From Pseudanabaena minima (GTDB lineage: Bacteria > Cyanobacteriota > Cyanobacteriia > Pseudanabaenales > Pseudanabaenaceae): a stretch of 64,000 nt of DNA. The notes beneath the pieces are model-generated. The model did not search any database, was not told where the DNA came from, and worked only from the letters and a program-made list of their open reading frames with translations. Made by a program: the position numbers and the translations under genes. Shown in pieces: positions 1 through 8,102 of this stretch. Location of the stretch: the NCBI RefSeq assembly GCF_051131155.1, contig NZ_CP159508.1, forward strand, positions 1,798,001 to 1,862,000, in the 5' to 3' direction. Position 1 is the first letter of the stretch. Each line of letters begins with the position of its first letter.

Positions 1-931
1 CAGCCGAAATAATGCCGCGATCGCGACCATTTGATGAAGCGATATAAATTGGATTTGCGTCTTTCTCTTCCATTAACAAGAATTTGTCTGCAAATTCACG
101 CAATGAGATTTCAGCATCAACTAGGCGAAAATCCCTTGTCATAGTAGCTTCAGCATTAATATCAAGTAGAGCCTGTTGTAAATTGTTGAGATAGAGATAG
201 CCACCCGCACTACCAAATAGGAACCATCCGATAAAGATCAAAAACAATCCACCAATAGGACTGCTAAACATGACCAATCCACCCAAAATCATCGTCAAGA
301 TTCCGCAAAACTGCCCCGATCGCGCAGCCCATCGGATACCAGTAAAGCGATCGCCTGTGAGTTTCCAAACTACAGCTTTGAGAATATGACCACCTTCAAA
401 AGGTAAAGCAGGAATAAGGCTAAACACCCCAAAGATCAGATTGATGCGAGCAATATTCAGCGCAATCATTGTCCAAATCGTGCGAATACTGCCAATACTA
501 TCGGGTAATGTTTCAATAGTTTTAGGATTACTAGAAAAAATCACATCCCCTGCAATTAGCCAAGCTGCCGTAAATCCAATCACACTCAAAACTAAGCTCA
601 CCAAAGGTCCAGAGATCGCAATACTAAATACAGAGAAAGGATCTTTGGCTTCTTGTTCAACTGTATTACCCCCACCCATAAATTGAATATTAATCGCGTT
701 GATTTCTACGCCACGAGCCTTAGACATAACCGCATGGGCAATTTTATTGAAGGCGATCGACAAAAAGAAAAGCATGGCGGTGATAGCACCATAACCTAGC
801 GAAAAAGACGGTGATAGCTTCGTATAGGCAGCACTCAGCCAAACAGCTAAAAAGCCGAGGACGAGAAACCATGATGAATCAATATATATGGGAATGCTAG
901 AAATGCTGCCGATGCGGATACCGCCTCTCAT
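1..931 (-). CDS. M50/site-2-protease-like membrane protein with CBS-type tail, C-terminus outside window
   Basis: The reading frame opens at an ATG at 931 (MRGGIRIGS...) with an in-frame stop just upstream, and runs off the left edge. It encodes a multi-spanning membrane protein with the plan of cyanobacterial site-2 proteases. These are an N-terminal membrane block, the LIPALPFEGGHIL motif that corresponds to the usual LDGG third-ligand motif, and a soluble tail (VDAEISLREFADKFLL...) that looks like a CBS domain. Site-2 proteases cut regulatory membrane proteins inside the bilayer using zinc held by HExxH plus an Asp. Here the expected HExxH reads NKIAH (nt 734-748), so the first zinc His and the catalytic Glu are both replaced. 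The later Asp is Glu. I infer a protease-dead homologue, perhaps a chaperone or binding protein. The fold assignment is fairly sure and the function is not known. Confidence 0.8.
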   Translation of the reverse strand, partial: MRGGIRIGSISSIPIYIDSSWFLVLGFLAVWLSAAYTKLSPSFSLGYGAITAMLFFLSIAFNKIAHAVMSKARGVEINAINIQFMGGGNTVEQEAKDPFSVFSIAISGPLVSLVLSVIGFTAAWLIAGDVIFSSNPKTIETLPDSIGSIRTIWTMIALNIARINLIFGVFSLIPALPFEGGHILKAVVWKLTGDRFTGIRWAARSGQFCGILTMILGGLVMFSSPIGGLFLIFIGWFLFGSAGGYLYLNNLQQALLDINAEATMTRDFRLVDAEISLREFADKFLLMEEKDANPIYIASSNGRDRGIISA

Positions 932-1010
932 GATGTGTCTGTCCTAAATTTTTGTACTGATTGGCGCTGAAAGCTTTTGATTACATTTTATCGCAATCAT
1001 CAAAATGTTT

Positions 1011-1045
1011 AAGAATAAAGGCGTGCGAAGCAAGTCTTTATTCTT
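1011..1045. repeat. Intergenic hairpin
   Basis: A perfect 10-bp stem (AAGAATAAAG, 1011-1020, with its complement at 1036-1045) closes a 15-nt loop. It is the first of a run of palindromes filling the 932-1350 gap, where I see no convincing gene. Confidence 0.6.
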
Positions 1046-1046
1046 A

Positions 1047-1145
1047 TTCACCAAAGCGTAGTTACGCTTTGGTGAATTAAAAACCAACCCCAGCAAGAGT
1101 AACTCCAAAACAAACAATAGTTCTACCATTTTTTGTTTTGGAGTT
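1047..1145. repeat. Double-hairpin element, copy A
   Basis: A 14-bp perfect stem with a 2-nt loop (1047-1076, opening TTCACCAAAGCG) is followed by a linker (1073-1100). A second perfect 14-bp stem follows (AACTCCAAAACAAA, 1101-1114, with its complement at 1132-1145). The linker GTGAATTAAAAACCAA-CCCAGCAAG is nearly the same as in copies B (1144-1230) and C (24512-24614), while the hairpin arms differ. This is the pattern of a dispersed element in which structure is kept but stem sequence is not. Confidence 0.65.
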
Positions 1146-1230
1146 ATACCAATTCACAAAAGAGTGGCAACACTTTCGTGAATTAAAAACCAAACCCAGT
1201 AAGGGTTTTACAGCGCTTTGCGCTTAATTA
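1144..1230. repeat. Double-hairpin element, copy B
   Basis: It starts TTATACCAATTCAC and forms an imperfect hairpin (1153-1183). The conserved linker GTGAATTAAAAACCAAACCC follows at about 1179-1198, then AGTAAGGGTTTTA. A short AGCGC-TTT-GCGCT hairpin (1212-1224) and TTAATT come next. Copy C at 24512 has the same order of parts with different bases in the stems. The right-hand TTGGTATAA end seen in copy C is missing next to the element, though TTTTGGTATTAC occurs at 1343-1354. Confidence 0.65.
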
Positions 1231-1235
1231 AACCC

Positions 1236-1286
1236 CAGATAAATTTTGGGAAGCGGCGCTCCGCGCCGCTTCCCAAAATTTATCTG
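1236..1286. repeat. Long perfect palindrome
   Basis: Arms of 23 nt (1236-1258 and 1264-1286) pair perfectly around a 5-nt loop, CTCCG. The tip is GC-rich (AAGCGGCG-CTCCG-CGCCGCTT) and the outer arms are AT-rich. The same build recurs in other gaps of this window. Confidence 0.75.
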
Positions 1287-1313
1287 TATTACTCAAAGCC
1301 TCAATAGGCTGTA

Positions 1314-1346
1314 AAAACACAAAATGGCTATGCCATTTTGTGTTTT
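1314..1346 (-). terminator. Probable terminator of the CCA-type gene
   Basis: A perfect 15-bp stem (1314-1328 with 1332-1346) and a 3-nt loop lie directly after the minus-strand stop at 1351. On that strand the right side of the stem ends in GTGTTTTTAC, a short U-run, as expected of an intrinsic terminator. Confidence 0.6.
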
Positions 1347-1350
1347 GGTA

Positions 1351-2661
1351 TTACTCTTGGGCATGAAGATAGGCGATCGCCTCTTCTTTAGTGTGGATTT
1401 CACGATCAATTATGGCAAATCTTAAGCGTTGTAATATTTCGCCCATTTGCTTACCAGTTGGATATCCAAGTTGCTGGAGATCTGCACCTGTTAAAGGAGA
1501 TTTGACCATTTGCCATTGGCTAAGATAGCACCAGACAATGCGCCGTTGAGCAGATTCACATTTTACACCCACCAAGATTAAGGTCTGAGTGTCAAATTTT
1601 TGTAGCCTTTGGGTGATATATGACTTTTTTAAACCAATATTTGCCAAATCTAGCAAATATGTAGTTAAATCTGCTAGCTTCTGCTGCCTTGTTTTTTGTT
1701 CAGGGGTTAAACCAAGATCCAGTTGAGTCACGATCTGATGGGGCAAATAGGATAACAATAACTCCAAACCTAGTTGTATCGGTGCATAACTTTTGGTTTC
1801 TAATCGATTGAGCAACTTGAGCCAATATTGCGATCGCCGCCATTGATGCTGAAACGAATTAGCTAAATCTGCGGGTAGCTTTAAATCTGGATGAATACAT
1901 CTCAATGCACCCAATTTTTGCAAGAGTTCAAACATTGCCCCAGACCTAGGCTCAGCAAGCGTATAAAGCAACTCCGATCGCAATCTAGCACCACCGATCG
2001 CGTCATGGATGCCACTAGAAGTAGTCTCGATAATTTCCCTGTAGGTTTCTGGAGCGATCACCAAATCTAGGCGCACAGCAAAACGCACAGCCCGAAATAA
2101 TCGACGCGGATCTTCCTCAAAGCTACCTACACGAATGGCGCGTACCTGTTTATTGACTAAATCTGCTAGCCCATTGAAGCGATCAATTACTTCGCCTTTA
2201 ATTCCCAATTGTGGATCTAGTTCTATAGCTAGAGCATTCACCGTAAAATCACGTCGCCACAGATCCTCTTCGAGAGTCGTCGCGATTACCTGTGGATTTG
2301 CACCTGCATAGGCATAAATCTCTCGCCGTGCTGTCGCCATGTCCATTTCAAAGTCTTGAGCAGCATCTTGCCAAATCAATGCTGCTGTCTGAAATTTTTC
2401 ATGAATTTGTAATTTTGATGCAGGAAAAAGTTCGTGTAAAGCGATCGCCACTTTTATTCCCGCTTGCTCAGCTCCATCGAAAACTAAATCTAGATCTTTA
2501 GGGAAAGTTGGTGTTTTTTGATTTTGCCTAACAATGGCATCGCGCACAATTCCTCCAACCGCAAAAGCCCGTAAATTCAAATCATGGGCGATCTGTGCTG
2601 TTTGTAAAATAATTTGCCATTGCAAAAGACTAAAGAAGTCGGCAAAGTTTCGTAAATACAT
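1351..2661 (-). CDS. cca: CCA tRNA nucleotidyltransferase / poly(A) polymerase family
   Basis: This 436-residue protein is a class II nucleotidyltransferase, which adds C and/or A to the 3' end of tRNAs without a nucleic-acid template. Visible motifs are GGIVRD at 36-41, the metal-binding pair D56/D58 in KDLDLV, RRDFTVNALAI at about 136-146, and the nucleotide-selecting stretch EDPRRLFRAVRF at about 183-194. A helical body and tail without an HD domain follow. Cyanobacteria can split the reaction between separate CC-adding and A-adding enzymes, so this could be either half or the full CCA enzyme. The motifs alone do not decide. The ATG at 2661 is the first possible start. A hairpin terminator lies just past the stop. 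Confidence 0.9.
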   Translation of the reverse strand: MYLRNFADFFSLLQWQIILQTAQIAHDLNLRAFAVGGIVRDAIVRQNQKTPTFPKDLDLVFDGAEQAGIKVAIALHELFPASKLQIHEKFQTAALIWQDAAQDFEMDMATARREIYAYAGANPQVIATTLEEDLWRRDFTVNALAIELDPQLGIKGEVIDRFNGLADLVNKQVRAIRVGSFEEDPRRLFRAVRFAVRLDLVIAPETYREIIETTSSGIHDAIGGARLRSELLYTLAEPRSGAMFELLQKLGALRCIHPDLKLPADLANSFQHQWRRSQYWLKLLNRLETKSYAPIQLGLELLLSYLPHQIVTQLDLGLTPEQKTRQQKLADLTTYLLDLANIGLKKSYITQRLQKFDTQTLILVGVKCESAQRRIVWCYLSQWQMVKSPLTGADLQQLGYPTGKQMGEILQRLRFAIIDREIHTKEEAIAYLHAQE

Positions 2662-3000
2662 TCTTTTTAATTCTTTTGAACTTCTAACAAACCTATTTAA
2701 TCTTTAACATTTTCATTAAATTATCTCTTAATTTGCAGAAATGATGACAGCACACATCATAATTCAATCTATAGCGTCTATTTAGTCTAGTGAAGTACGG
2801 GTTTGTTTCCCCGCCGAAGGCGGGGAAACAAACCTTTGTACCTCGCTTGCTTGAAAAGCGCTATAGGGTTTATGAAGATACTACTCAAAGATTAGCGGCT
2901 AATCTTTAGGTTTTAATGTCTATTTTTAGACTAGGAAGGGAGTAATCTTCAATCCCAATAAGAATTCCTTGTTTTTGATACTTTCTACCTTTTATTTTTT
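2662..3000. other. Gap with palindromes, no gene seen
   Basis: I find no coding region or tRNA here. The stretch holds the 2801-2833 palindrome, which is nested inside a wider inverted pair (CTATAGCG near 2769 and CGCTATAG near 2858). A smaller hairpin lies at 2887-2907 (AAAGATTAG-CGG-CTAATCTTT). It separates a housekeeping gene from the defence island. Confidence 0.6.
2801..2833. repeat. Perfect palindrome with GAA loop
   Basis: A 15-bp stem (GTTTGTTTCCCCGCC, 2801-2815, with its complement at 2819-2833) closes a GAA loop. It could act as a terminator in either direction, but no gene ends immediately beside it. Confidence 0.65.
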
Positions 3001-3737
3001 ATGCCTAGCTGCTTAAGAGATCTAAATCTCCAAAGTGAATATCGTAGCGATCGCGGCGATCTAGTTCATGATTTTTATATTCCTTGTCTAGAGAATTCTA
3101 GGCTTTATAGCCGAGCCGTAGGATTTTTTTCAAGTACGTCGATGGCTTCAGTTGCTAGGGGATTGCTTGCGCTCATTCAGTCGGGGGGAAAGATGCGGCT
3201 GCTTCCCCCTGTTTGTCAGAACAGGATGCTGAAGCGATCGCTTTGGGGCTGAAGCAAAGAGAAGAGGTAATTACTCAAAACCTAATCCGAGAGATCGATC
3301 AAGAGTTTGCACAGGTAATCCAAAATCGTTTGGCTTGTCTCGCTTGGCTGTTGAGTCATAATCTATTGGAAATAAAACTTGCCATTAGAAAAGATATTCA
3401 TAATCGAGGTATCTATCATGAGAAGTTGGGCATATTTGAGGATAATGCGGGGAATATTGTCGCTTTTACAGGGTCGGCAAACGAGAGCGCCAGCGCTTTG
3501 CTGGATAACTTTGAATGTGTAGATGTGTTCTGTTATTGGGATGAGGGAGTTAGAGAGCGCACATTGAGCAAAGCCGAAAACTTTCGGCGCTTGTGGGAAA
3601 ATGAAACACCGATGTTAGAAATTATCGACTTTCCTGAAGCTGCAAGGCGATCGCTATTGCGGTTGCGTTCTGACAAGTTCCCCATCGATGAGTTTATTAA
3701 AAGATGTAACCAATCAATAATCGTTTCAATAAATTAA
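3001..3737 (+). pseudogene. Frameshifted, truncated PLD-nuclease/helicase N-terminal relic
   Basis: The first frame (3001-3252) reads like the start of phospholipase-D-type helicases found in restriction and defence loci (YRSDRGDLVHDFYIPCLE, then RAVGFFSSTSMASVARGLLA). Near 3195-3212 the homology jumps to the next frame and continues as SEQDAEAIALGLKQREE to 3737. This second part includes the HKD-like nuclease motif YHEKLGIFED followed by FTGSANES. A loss of 1 or 4 nt at ATGCGGCTGCTTCCCC would explain the shift. The protein then stops at about 240 residues, where relatives continue into a large helicase. I read it as a dead remnant of a defence nuclease-helicase. A programmed shift is possible but unsupported. 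Confidence 0.7.
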
Positions 3738-3791
3738 TGCTTACATCGTTGAAAAGTTCTAGACTTTTTAAGAATTTCGCTCATATAGGGA

Positions 3792-3819
3792 TTTGGGTGA
3801 AAGCTCTACTTCACCCAAA
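3792..3819. repeat. Hairpin downstream of the PLD relic
   Basis: TTTGGGTGAA (3792-3801) pairs with TTCACCCAAA (3810-3819) across an 8-nt loop. It could terminate transcription leaving the relic. Confidence 0.5.
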
Positions 3820-3932
3820 AGTCACACTTTGTCGCCGCAACGGTTTAAGTCAGATTGTTTAATTGGCTTCACCTGCTTACCCACATGAGCGAAGAATTTT
3901 GGGTTAGGTCGAATTATTACGAGTTAGTTTAG

Positions 3933-3962
3933 AATAAATATCTACATCAGCAGATATTTATT
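3933..3962 (+). terminator. Hairpin with T-run before the Hsp70 operon
   Basis: AATAAATATCT (3933-3943) pairs perfectly with AGATATTTATT (3952-3962), and further T residues follow. It lies 69 nt before the first gene of the zinc-finger/Hsp70 operon. It is either a terminator isolating that operon or part of its leader. Confidence 0.5.
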
Positions 3963-4030
3963 TTAGCAAGACAGGATTCAGTTGTATAGAGCAACAACTA
4001 AGGTAAAGATAAATCTACAATGAGGCTGAG

Positions 4031-4987
4031 ATGGGCATTTATTTAGACACATTAGAAGATAATGATGAGTTGTCTGGATGGAAAATCGAACAAATCAGGC
4101 AAAAGCTTGGTATTCAGAGCTTACCTAGCAGAGAGTTACCTTCTATAATATGTCCTATCTGCCAAAGATTTTTCTTCACGGACGCGGAGTTAAACAACCA
4201 TATATTTGAGGGACATAGACATGAATATGAGAACACAAATTTATTATTTCAACCGTCTAACCATGAAGCCTTTAACGAACTAGATCTTGAGCTACTCAAT
4301 AACCTAGAAACTGAAATTGAATTATTACAGGTGAGAATAGATAGAAATGATCGGACAGTTGATGATGAATGGTGGCGATATCAAGACTCTATCTACACAA
4401 ACACAGTCTCATTATCCCAATATCAAGCTGGATTTTTAGAGTATTTGAGGGGACATGATTTAGAGGTGAACCGTCATTCAAGAGATTTTGATGCCATCTC
4501 TGTGCATTTTGGCAGAGCTTATGGAAAGCTTCAATCTTTTACCACTTCATTAGCTCAATTAACCTGTAAAGCAATAGCTTTTAAAATGAATTGGTTTGAT
4601 CAACATTTGAATGTGTCAGAAAATTCTGTGTTTTTCTTGGCATGGCATTTCTTTACCCAATCCTACGACAAAGTAAAAGAGGTTGACGATTTACCCCCCT
4701 TTGAAATGAGACAGAGCCAAGGAATTCTACTTGATGCTTTCCATTCTGACTTATTGGAAGCAATCAAAATGTATTATAGTGATCGCTCAAAAATCAATTA
4801 TAATTGGATATACAGATTAGATAGGCTTCTCGAAGGAATAAGCAACCAAAACTATCTCTACAAGTTCTCTTTATTTAAAGCTAGAATTTATAGGGAATGG
4901 GGGGATATTCACAAAGCAAAAGAGGCTTATCGAATGATAAAAAATCATCCTGAATTTGGAAAGGAGGCAAAAGCATTCAATGGTTAA
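4031..4987 (+). CDS. C2H2 zinc-finger protein of unknown function (Hsp70 module, gene 1)
   Basis: I do not recognise this 318-residue protein as a whole. Residues 41-62 form a clear C2H2 finger (C41-x2-C44-x12-H57-x4-H62, in CPICQRFFF...HIFEGH), which is uncommon in bacteria and usually contacts nucleic acid or protein. The rest is mostly helical. A run of aromatic-rich segments is followed by a C-terminal helix pair (YREWGDIHKAKEAYRMIKNH) that resembles a TPR unit. No membrane segment or signal peptide is seen. The start ATG follows GAGGCTGAG. Its last codons overlap the start of the next gene, so the two are very likely translationally coupled. By context it may be the sensor or adaptor of a defence module built round the Hsp70-like protein, but this is inference. 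Confidence 0.75.
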   Translation: MGIYLDTLEDNDELSGWKIEQIRQKLGIQSLPSRELPSIICPICQRFFFTDAELNNHIFEGHRHEYENTNLLFQPSNHEAFNELDLELLNNLETEIELLQVRIDRNDRTVDDEWWRYQDSIYTNTVSLSQYQAGFLEYLRGHDLEVNRHSRDFDAISVHFGRAYGKLQSFTTSLAQLTCKAIAFKMNWFDQHLNVSENSVFFLAWHFFTQSYDKVKEVDDLPPFEMRQSQGILLDAFHSDLLEAIKMYYSDRSKINYNWIYRLDRLLEGISNQNYLYKFSLFKARIYREWGDIHKAKEAYRMIKNHPEFGKEAKAFNG

Positions 4988-6131
4988 TAATATCACTCAA
5001 AACTCTAAAGACAATAGCAAGAAAAAATCCTCGAAAGGCAAAAAAGAGCCAAGTTTTCAAATTAATATAAGTGAACCTAAATCGTCACAAGATTTATGTG
5101 AAGCAGTAAAGCAAATATCGATTCAACCTAATTGGAATAAATCTTTAGCTGAACGTTTTACAGCCATAATTGCTAATCCTAAACGACAATATCAGCTTGA
5201 TAGCACACAAAAGCAAACCTTGATAAAATCGATACTCGGTTGTCCTTCAGAATATAAGGCACTAATTCATTTTTTGCTTTTATCAAAAAATTTTACCTCT
5301 GTAAATGGACTCCGAACATTAGATGGGATCACAGATGAAATTGTTGATTTTATCCAGAGTGGACTTGACTTAGAGCCTAGAATTAATAGTGTATTGCTCA
5401 ATAATCAGGGAAATCAGGTTCTATTCAACTGGCTTAAAGAAAAATTAGCTAACAAAGAAGAAACTCTTAACCAAAAACTAGACTTCATTAGAAATTTAAT
5501 TTCTTACTTAATTTATAAAGCAGATTTTTCTGTTGTATCAACTCGTATTGATATAGTTTTAAGTGCTTTTGCTGATGGTAGTCTTTTGGATAACCAACTT
5601 GAAAATACATCTTCACTAGATAAAATTGTTAAAAATAGAGTTAAAGCTATTACTGATTTATTTACTTTGGAAAAGCCTACCACTAATGAGGCAAAGCGTC
5701 TTACTTTGTTTGGAGGTTACAGTCAAGCTTTAGCAATTCAAAAGATGGATGAAGTTGATCAACTAGATAAAAGCTATCAAAGAGAGAAAAAAAATCGTCT
5801 TAAGGTTGAACAAGAAGTATCACAACTAAAAATATATTGTCAGAAGCTAGAAGATGAACTTATAAAATACAAAAAAGATTTGATCGAAGAACAAGAGAAT
5901 TTGGAACATCAGAAAAAATTGTATGCTTATCTTAAATCTTCTAGTGAATCAGAGATTAGCCAACAAAAAAACTCAGTGTTAAATCAGTTGCAGAATCGTC
6001 TAGAGCATGAGCTTGATAAGCTAGAAAGATGTTTTATCAATCCTGAAAATTTACAGGCTAATGCACGTATTGCTCTAAAAATTATTGGTACAATAAAGAG
6101 TGAATTAGCTATATCTGAAGACAACAAATAA
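4980..6131 (+). CDS. Coiled-coil protein of unknown function (Hsp70 module, gene 2)
   Basis: The protein has 383 residues from the ATG at 4980, which has a strong AGGAGG at 4962-4967. A longer frame from a TTG at 4956 has no such support. It overlaps the previous stop by 8 nt. The N-terminus is lysine-rich and polar, a helical middle follows, and about residues 259-350 form a long charged coiled coil (KNRLKVEQEVSQLKIYCQ...). A short helical end follows (NPENLQANARIALKIIGTI). The order of coiled coil followed by a compact helical end recalls GrpE-type nucleotide-exchange partners of Hsp70, but I see no sequence motif that proves it. Its place directly before an Hsp70-like gene, 6 nt away, makes a physical partnership likely. 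No known family was recognised. Confidence 0.75.
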   Translation: MVNNITQNSKDNSKKKSSKGKKEPSFQINISEPKSSQDLCEAVKQISIQPNWNKSLAERFTAIIANPKRQYQLDSTQKQTLIKSILGCPSEYKALIHFLLLSKNFTSVNGLRTLDGITDEIVDFIQSGLDLEPRINSVLLNNQGNQVLFNWLKEKLANKEETLNQKLDFIRNLISYLIYKADFSVVSTRIDIVLSAFADGSLLDNQLENTSSLDKIVKNRVKAITDLFTLEKPTTNEAKRLTLFGGYSQALAIQKMDEVDQLDKSYQREKKNRLKVEQEVSQLKIYCQKLEDELIKYKKDLIEEQENLEHQKKLYAYLKSSSESEISQQKNSVLNQLQNRLEHELDKLERCFINPENLQANARIALKIIGTIKSELAISEDNK

Positions 6132-6137
6132 AAACAT

Positions 6138-7619
6138 ATGGTTGGATTTGGTATTGATTTTGGTACAACTAACTCAGTAGCTGCCGTGTTTGATGGGCAA
6201 AAAATTACTGCTTTTGTAGATAATATTAAACGTCCTCATCCATCTGTATTGTGGTATAGAGGCTCGGGGTTTCCTACGGTTGGACGTGAAGCAAAAGATA
6301 AAATCAGCCAATTTGGTAATGTACCAGGCAATTATTTCGTTAAATCTATCAAAAGTCGAATAGCAGAAGAAATTGAAGTTCAAATATTTGGCAAGTCGCA
6401 TCACACATGGGAGATAGCAGGTAATATCTTTAGATTTCTCAAAGATTCTGCGCTAAAACAAAATTCTGAATATCCTGAAATCAAAGAAGCTGTTATTACA
6501 ATTCCATTATATTTTAATGGCAAACAAAGACAGGCTATTCGCAAGGCATCTGAATATGCGGGTATTTCAGTTAAAAGCTTTATTCATGAGCCTTTCGCGG
6601 CTGTAATCGGCTATCTGTTTTCAAATCCTAGATCCGTAGATGATTTAAAAAGTCTTAAAGAGAATATTTTAGTTTTTGACTGGGGTGGTGGAACTCTTGA
6701 TATTACTCTAGTTAAACTAGATTCAGGAACTATTTGTGAAGTCTGTAACGCTGGGCAGCCCGATCGATCAGGTGACTATTTTGACGAAAAATTGATGGAT
6801 GATGTGATTGATAGATTCTGCAAGGAAAATAATATTAATCGTGATAGATTCAGATTTGATGATGGTATCCAGAGTATTTTATCTAATGAGATTGAACTTG
6901 CCAAAATTAAATTAAGCGATAAAGACAGCTCATCCGTATTAATCCCTGAGTTTTTATCGCTTAACGACCAATCTTATTCTCTAGAATTAGATATTAGTCG
7001 AAGTCACTTTGAATCTCTGATTAATCTTGATATTCAAGATGCTATGAGTCTAGTTGATCAAGTTTTGCATAGTTCTCGTATAAATTCCTCACAGATAGGT
7101 CAAGTACTACTTATTGGTGGAACTTCTAAAATTCTATTACTTGATCAAATGATGAGAGATAAGTTTGGAACAACCAAAGTTCAACGAATTTCTAATGCTG
7201 ATACAGTTATTGCTGAAGGTGCGGCTATTATTTCATTTAATAATTGGCAGCCTTATCTAGTAAGACCCATTTGCATTCAACTATCAGATGAAAGTCACTA
7301 TACGATATTTGACAAAGGTACTATCCTTAAGCCCGAAGTTGCTCAGAAAGAAATCAAGTTCTTTTGTACAGATAATCGAGAAGGGGAAGGTGTTTTAATC
7401 ATGGCTGACGCTTATGAACTCGGTAGGTATCAAGTCAAAGAGCCAATTATTAGAGTTCCTGTTTCTAAAGTGTTAAGAGACGTATATCAAGAAAAAGTTA
7501 TGGCTGATATTCGAGTTGATAGAGATATCATTCTGAGAGTTAGTGCTAGAGGCTCAATAAAAGGAGAACCAGTCTATGCTGAGTTTCATGATATTTGTTA
7601 TGGTCTTCGCTTTGCTTAA
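6138..7619 (+). CDS. Hsp70/DnaK-like ATPase lacking the lid (Hsp70 module, gene 3)
   Basis: This 493-residue protein has the full actin/Hsp70 nucleotide-binding fold. It shows phosphate-1 GIDFGTTNS (5-13), phosphate-2 VFDWGGGTLDIT (about 178-189), and the adenosine motif LLIGGTSKILLLDQMM (about 324-339). It also has the EPFAAVIGYLF segment typical of the family. DnaK has about 640 residues. Here only some 120 follow the ATPase domain, so a small beta-like substrate part may exist but the helical lid is absent. It is not the housekeeping DnaK, because it lacks the DnaK C-terminus and sits in a defence island with a zinc-finger and a coiled-coil gene in tight operon spacing. I infer an ATP-driven switch or assembly factor for this module. 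No HIP1 site was seen in the gene. Confidence 0.9.
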   Translation: MVGFGIDFGTTNSVAAVFDGQKITAFVDNIKRPHPSVLWYRGSGFPTVGREAKDKISQFGNVPGNYFVKSIKSRIAEEIEVQIFGKSHHTWEIAGNIFRFLKDSALKQNSEYPEIKEAVITIPLYFNGKQRQAIRKASEYAGISVKSFIHEPFAAVIGYLFSNPRSVDDLKSLKENILVFDWGGGTLDITLVKLDSGTICEVCNAGQPDRSGDYFDEKLMDDVIDRFCKENNINRDRFRFDDGIQSILSNEIELAKIKLSDKDSSSVLIPEFLSLNDQSYSLELDISRSHFESLINLDIQDAMSLVDQVLHSSRINSSQIGQVLLIGGTSKILLLDQMMRDKFGTTKVQRISNADTVIAEGAAIISFNNWQPYLVRPICIQLSDESHYTIFDKGTILKPEVAQKEIKFFCTDNREGEGVLIMADAYELGRYQVKEPIIRVPVSKVLRDVYQEKVMADIRVDRDIILRVSARGSIKGEPVYAEFHDICYGLRFA

Positions 7620-7638
7620 ATTTATTTTGTAGGAAAAT

Positions 7639-7863
7639 ATGCTCCAGTCAAACTTGCAAATAAAATCAAACTTGATGATTGACGATGGAAGAAAACAATC
7701 TGTTTATTTTTCTGGTGACTTTGCCTACGAGTTAAGACCAAGTAGCTTTGATACAAGAACTCAGAGGCAATATTGGAGTGAAAAACAAATTAATGAGTAT
7801 CAGCAAACACTTAAATGCCGAATTTGTAAGCGATCCTGCGCTGGAACTTGTGAATTCCAGTAG
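7639..7863 (+). CDS. Small four-cysteine protein (Hsp70 module, gene 4)
   Basis: This is a 74-residue soluble protein starting 19 nt after the Hsp70-like gene, with AGGA a few bases before its ATG. The last residues carry C60-x2-C63-x3-C67-x3-C71 (CRICKRSCAGTC), a compact metal site for zinc or an iron-sulfur cluster. The front half is polar and contains no recognised domain. It is co-directional with the three genes before it and is likely the last gene of the same transcript. I do not recognise a family. An effector, a redox sensor or a zinc adaptor would all fit the sequence. Confidence 0.65.
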   Translation: MLQSNLQIKSNLMIDDGRKQSVYFSGDFAYELRPSSFDTRTQRQYWSEKQINEYQQTLKCRICKRSCAGTCEFQ

Positions 7864-7898
7864 AATCAATTCCCCAATTGGCAAATCAGCTTGTGGTG

Positions 7899-8102
7899 AT
7901 GGTTTCTAAAACCCAGTGGCGGGTGGAAGTTGCCGAGGAAATGACTCCTCGCGTGGGTAAAGAATATGTGTTTGTATTCAACTCTAATAAGCCTGACACT
8001 CAAACCGATGACATCGTTCTCTATGGCAAGAGCTATCCGCTAGTGCGAAAGAGTGCCTATGATTATGAATATACCGAAGTCTTGGAGGTGAATCATGGTT
8101 AA
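7899..8102 (+). CDS. Small hypothetical protein coupled to Uma2 nuclease gene
   Basis: A 67-residue protein is read from the ATG at 7899. A TTG at 7878 would add seven residues but has no visible ribosome site. It is acidic and rich in beta-type sequence (QWRVEVAEEM, GKEYVFVFNSN, DDIVLYGKSYPLV), with no membrane segment. Its last codons overlap the ATG of the Uma2 gene by 8 nt, so the two are translated together. No family is recognised. It may be a small partner of the nuclease or the C-terminal remnant of a longer protein. Confidence 0.5.
   Translation: MVSKTQWRVEVAEEMTPRVGKEYVFVFNSNKPDTQTDDIVLYGKSYPLVRKSAYDYEYTEVLEVNHG

Noticed and set aside
944..1129. Minus-strand 61-residue frame in the palindrome-rich gap
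   Set aside because: It is made of hairpin arms and repeat linker, has no homology I recognise and no ribosome site.
3213..3737. Independent gene starting inside the PLD relic
   Set aside because: Its first residues continue the family pattern of the upstream frame, so a frameshifted single gene explains it better.
4956..4979. TTG start for the coiled-coil protein
   Set aside because: AGGAGG at 4962-4967 is placed for the ATG at 4980 and would lie inside the coding region from the TTG.
6174..6404. Minus-strand frame inside the Hsp70-like gene
   Set aside because: It is antisense to a strongly conserved ATPase domain and has no features of its own.
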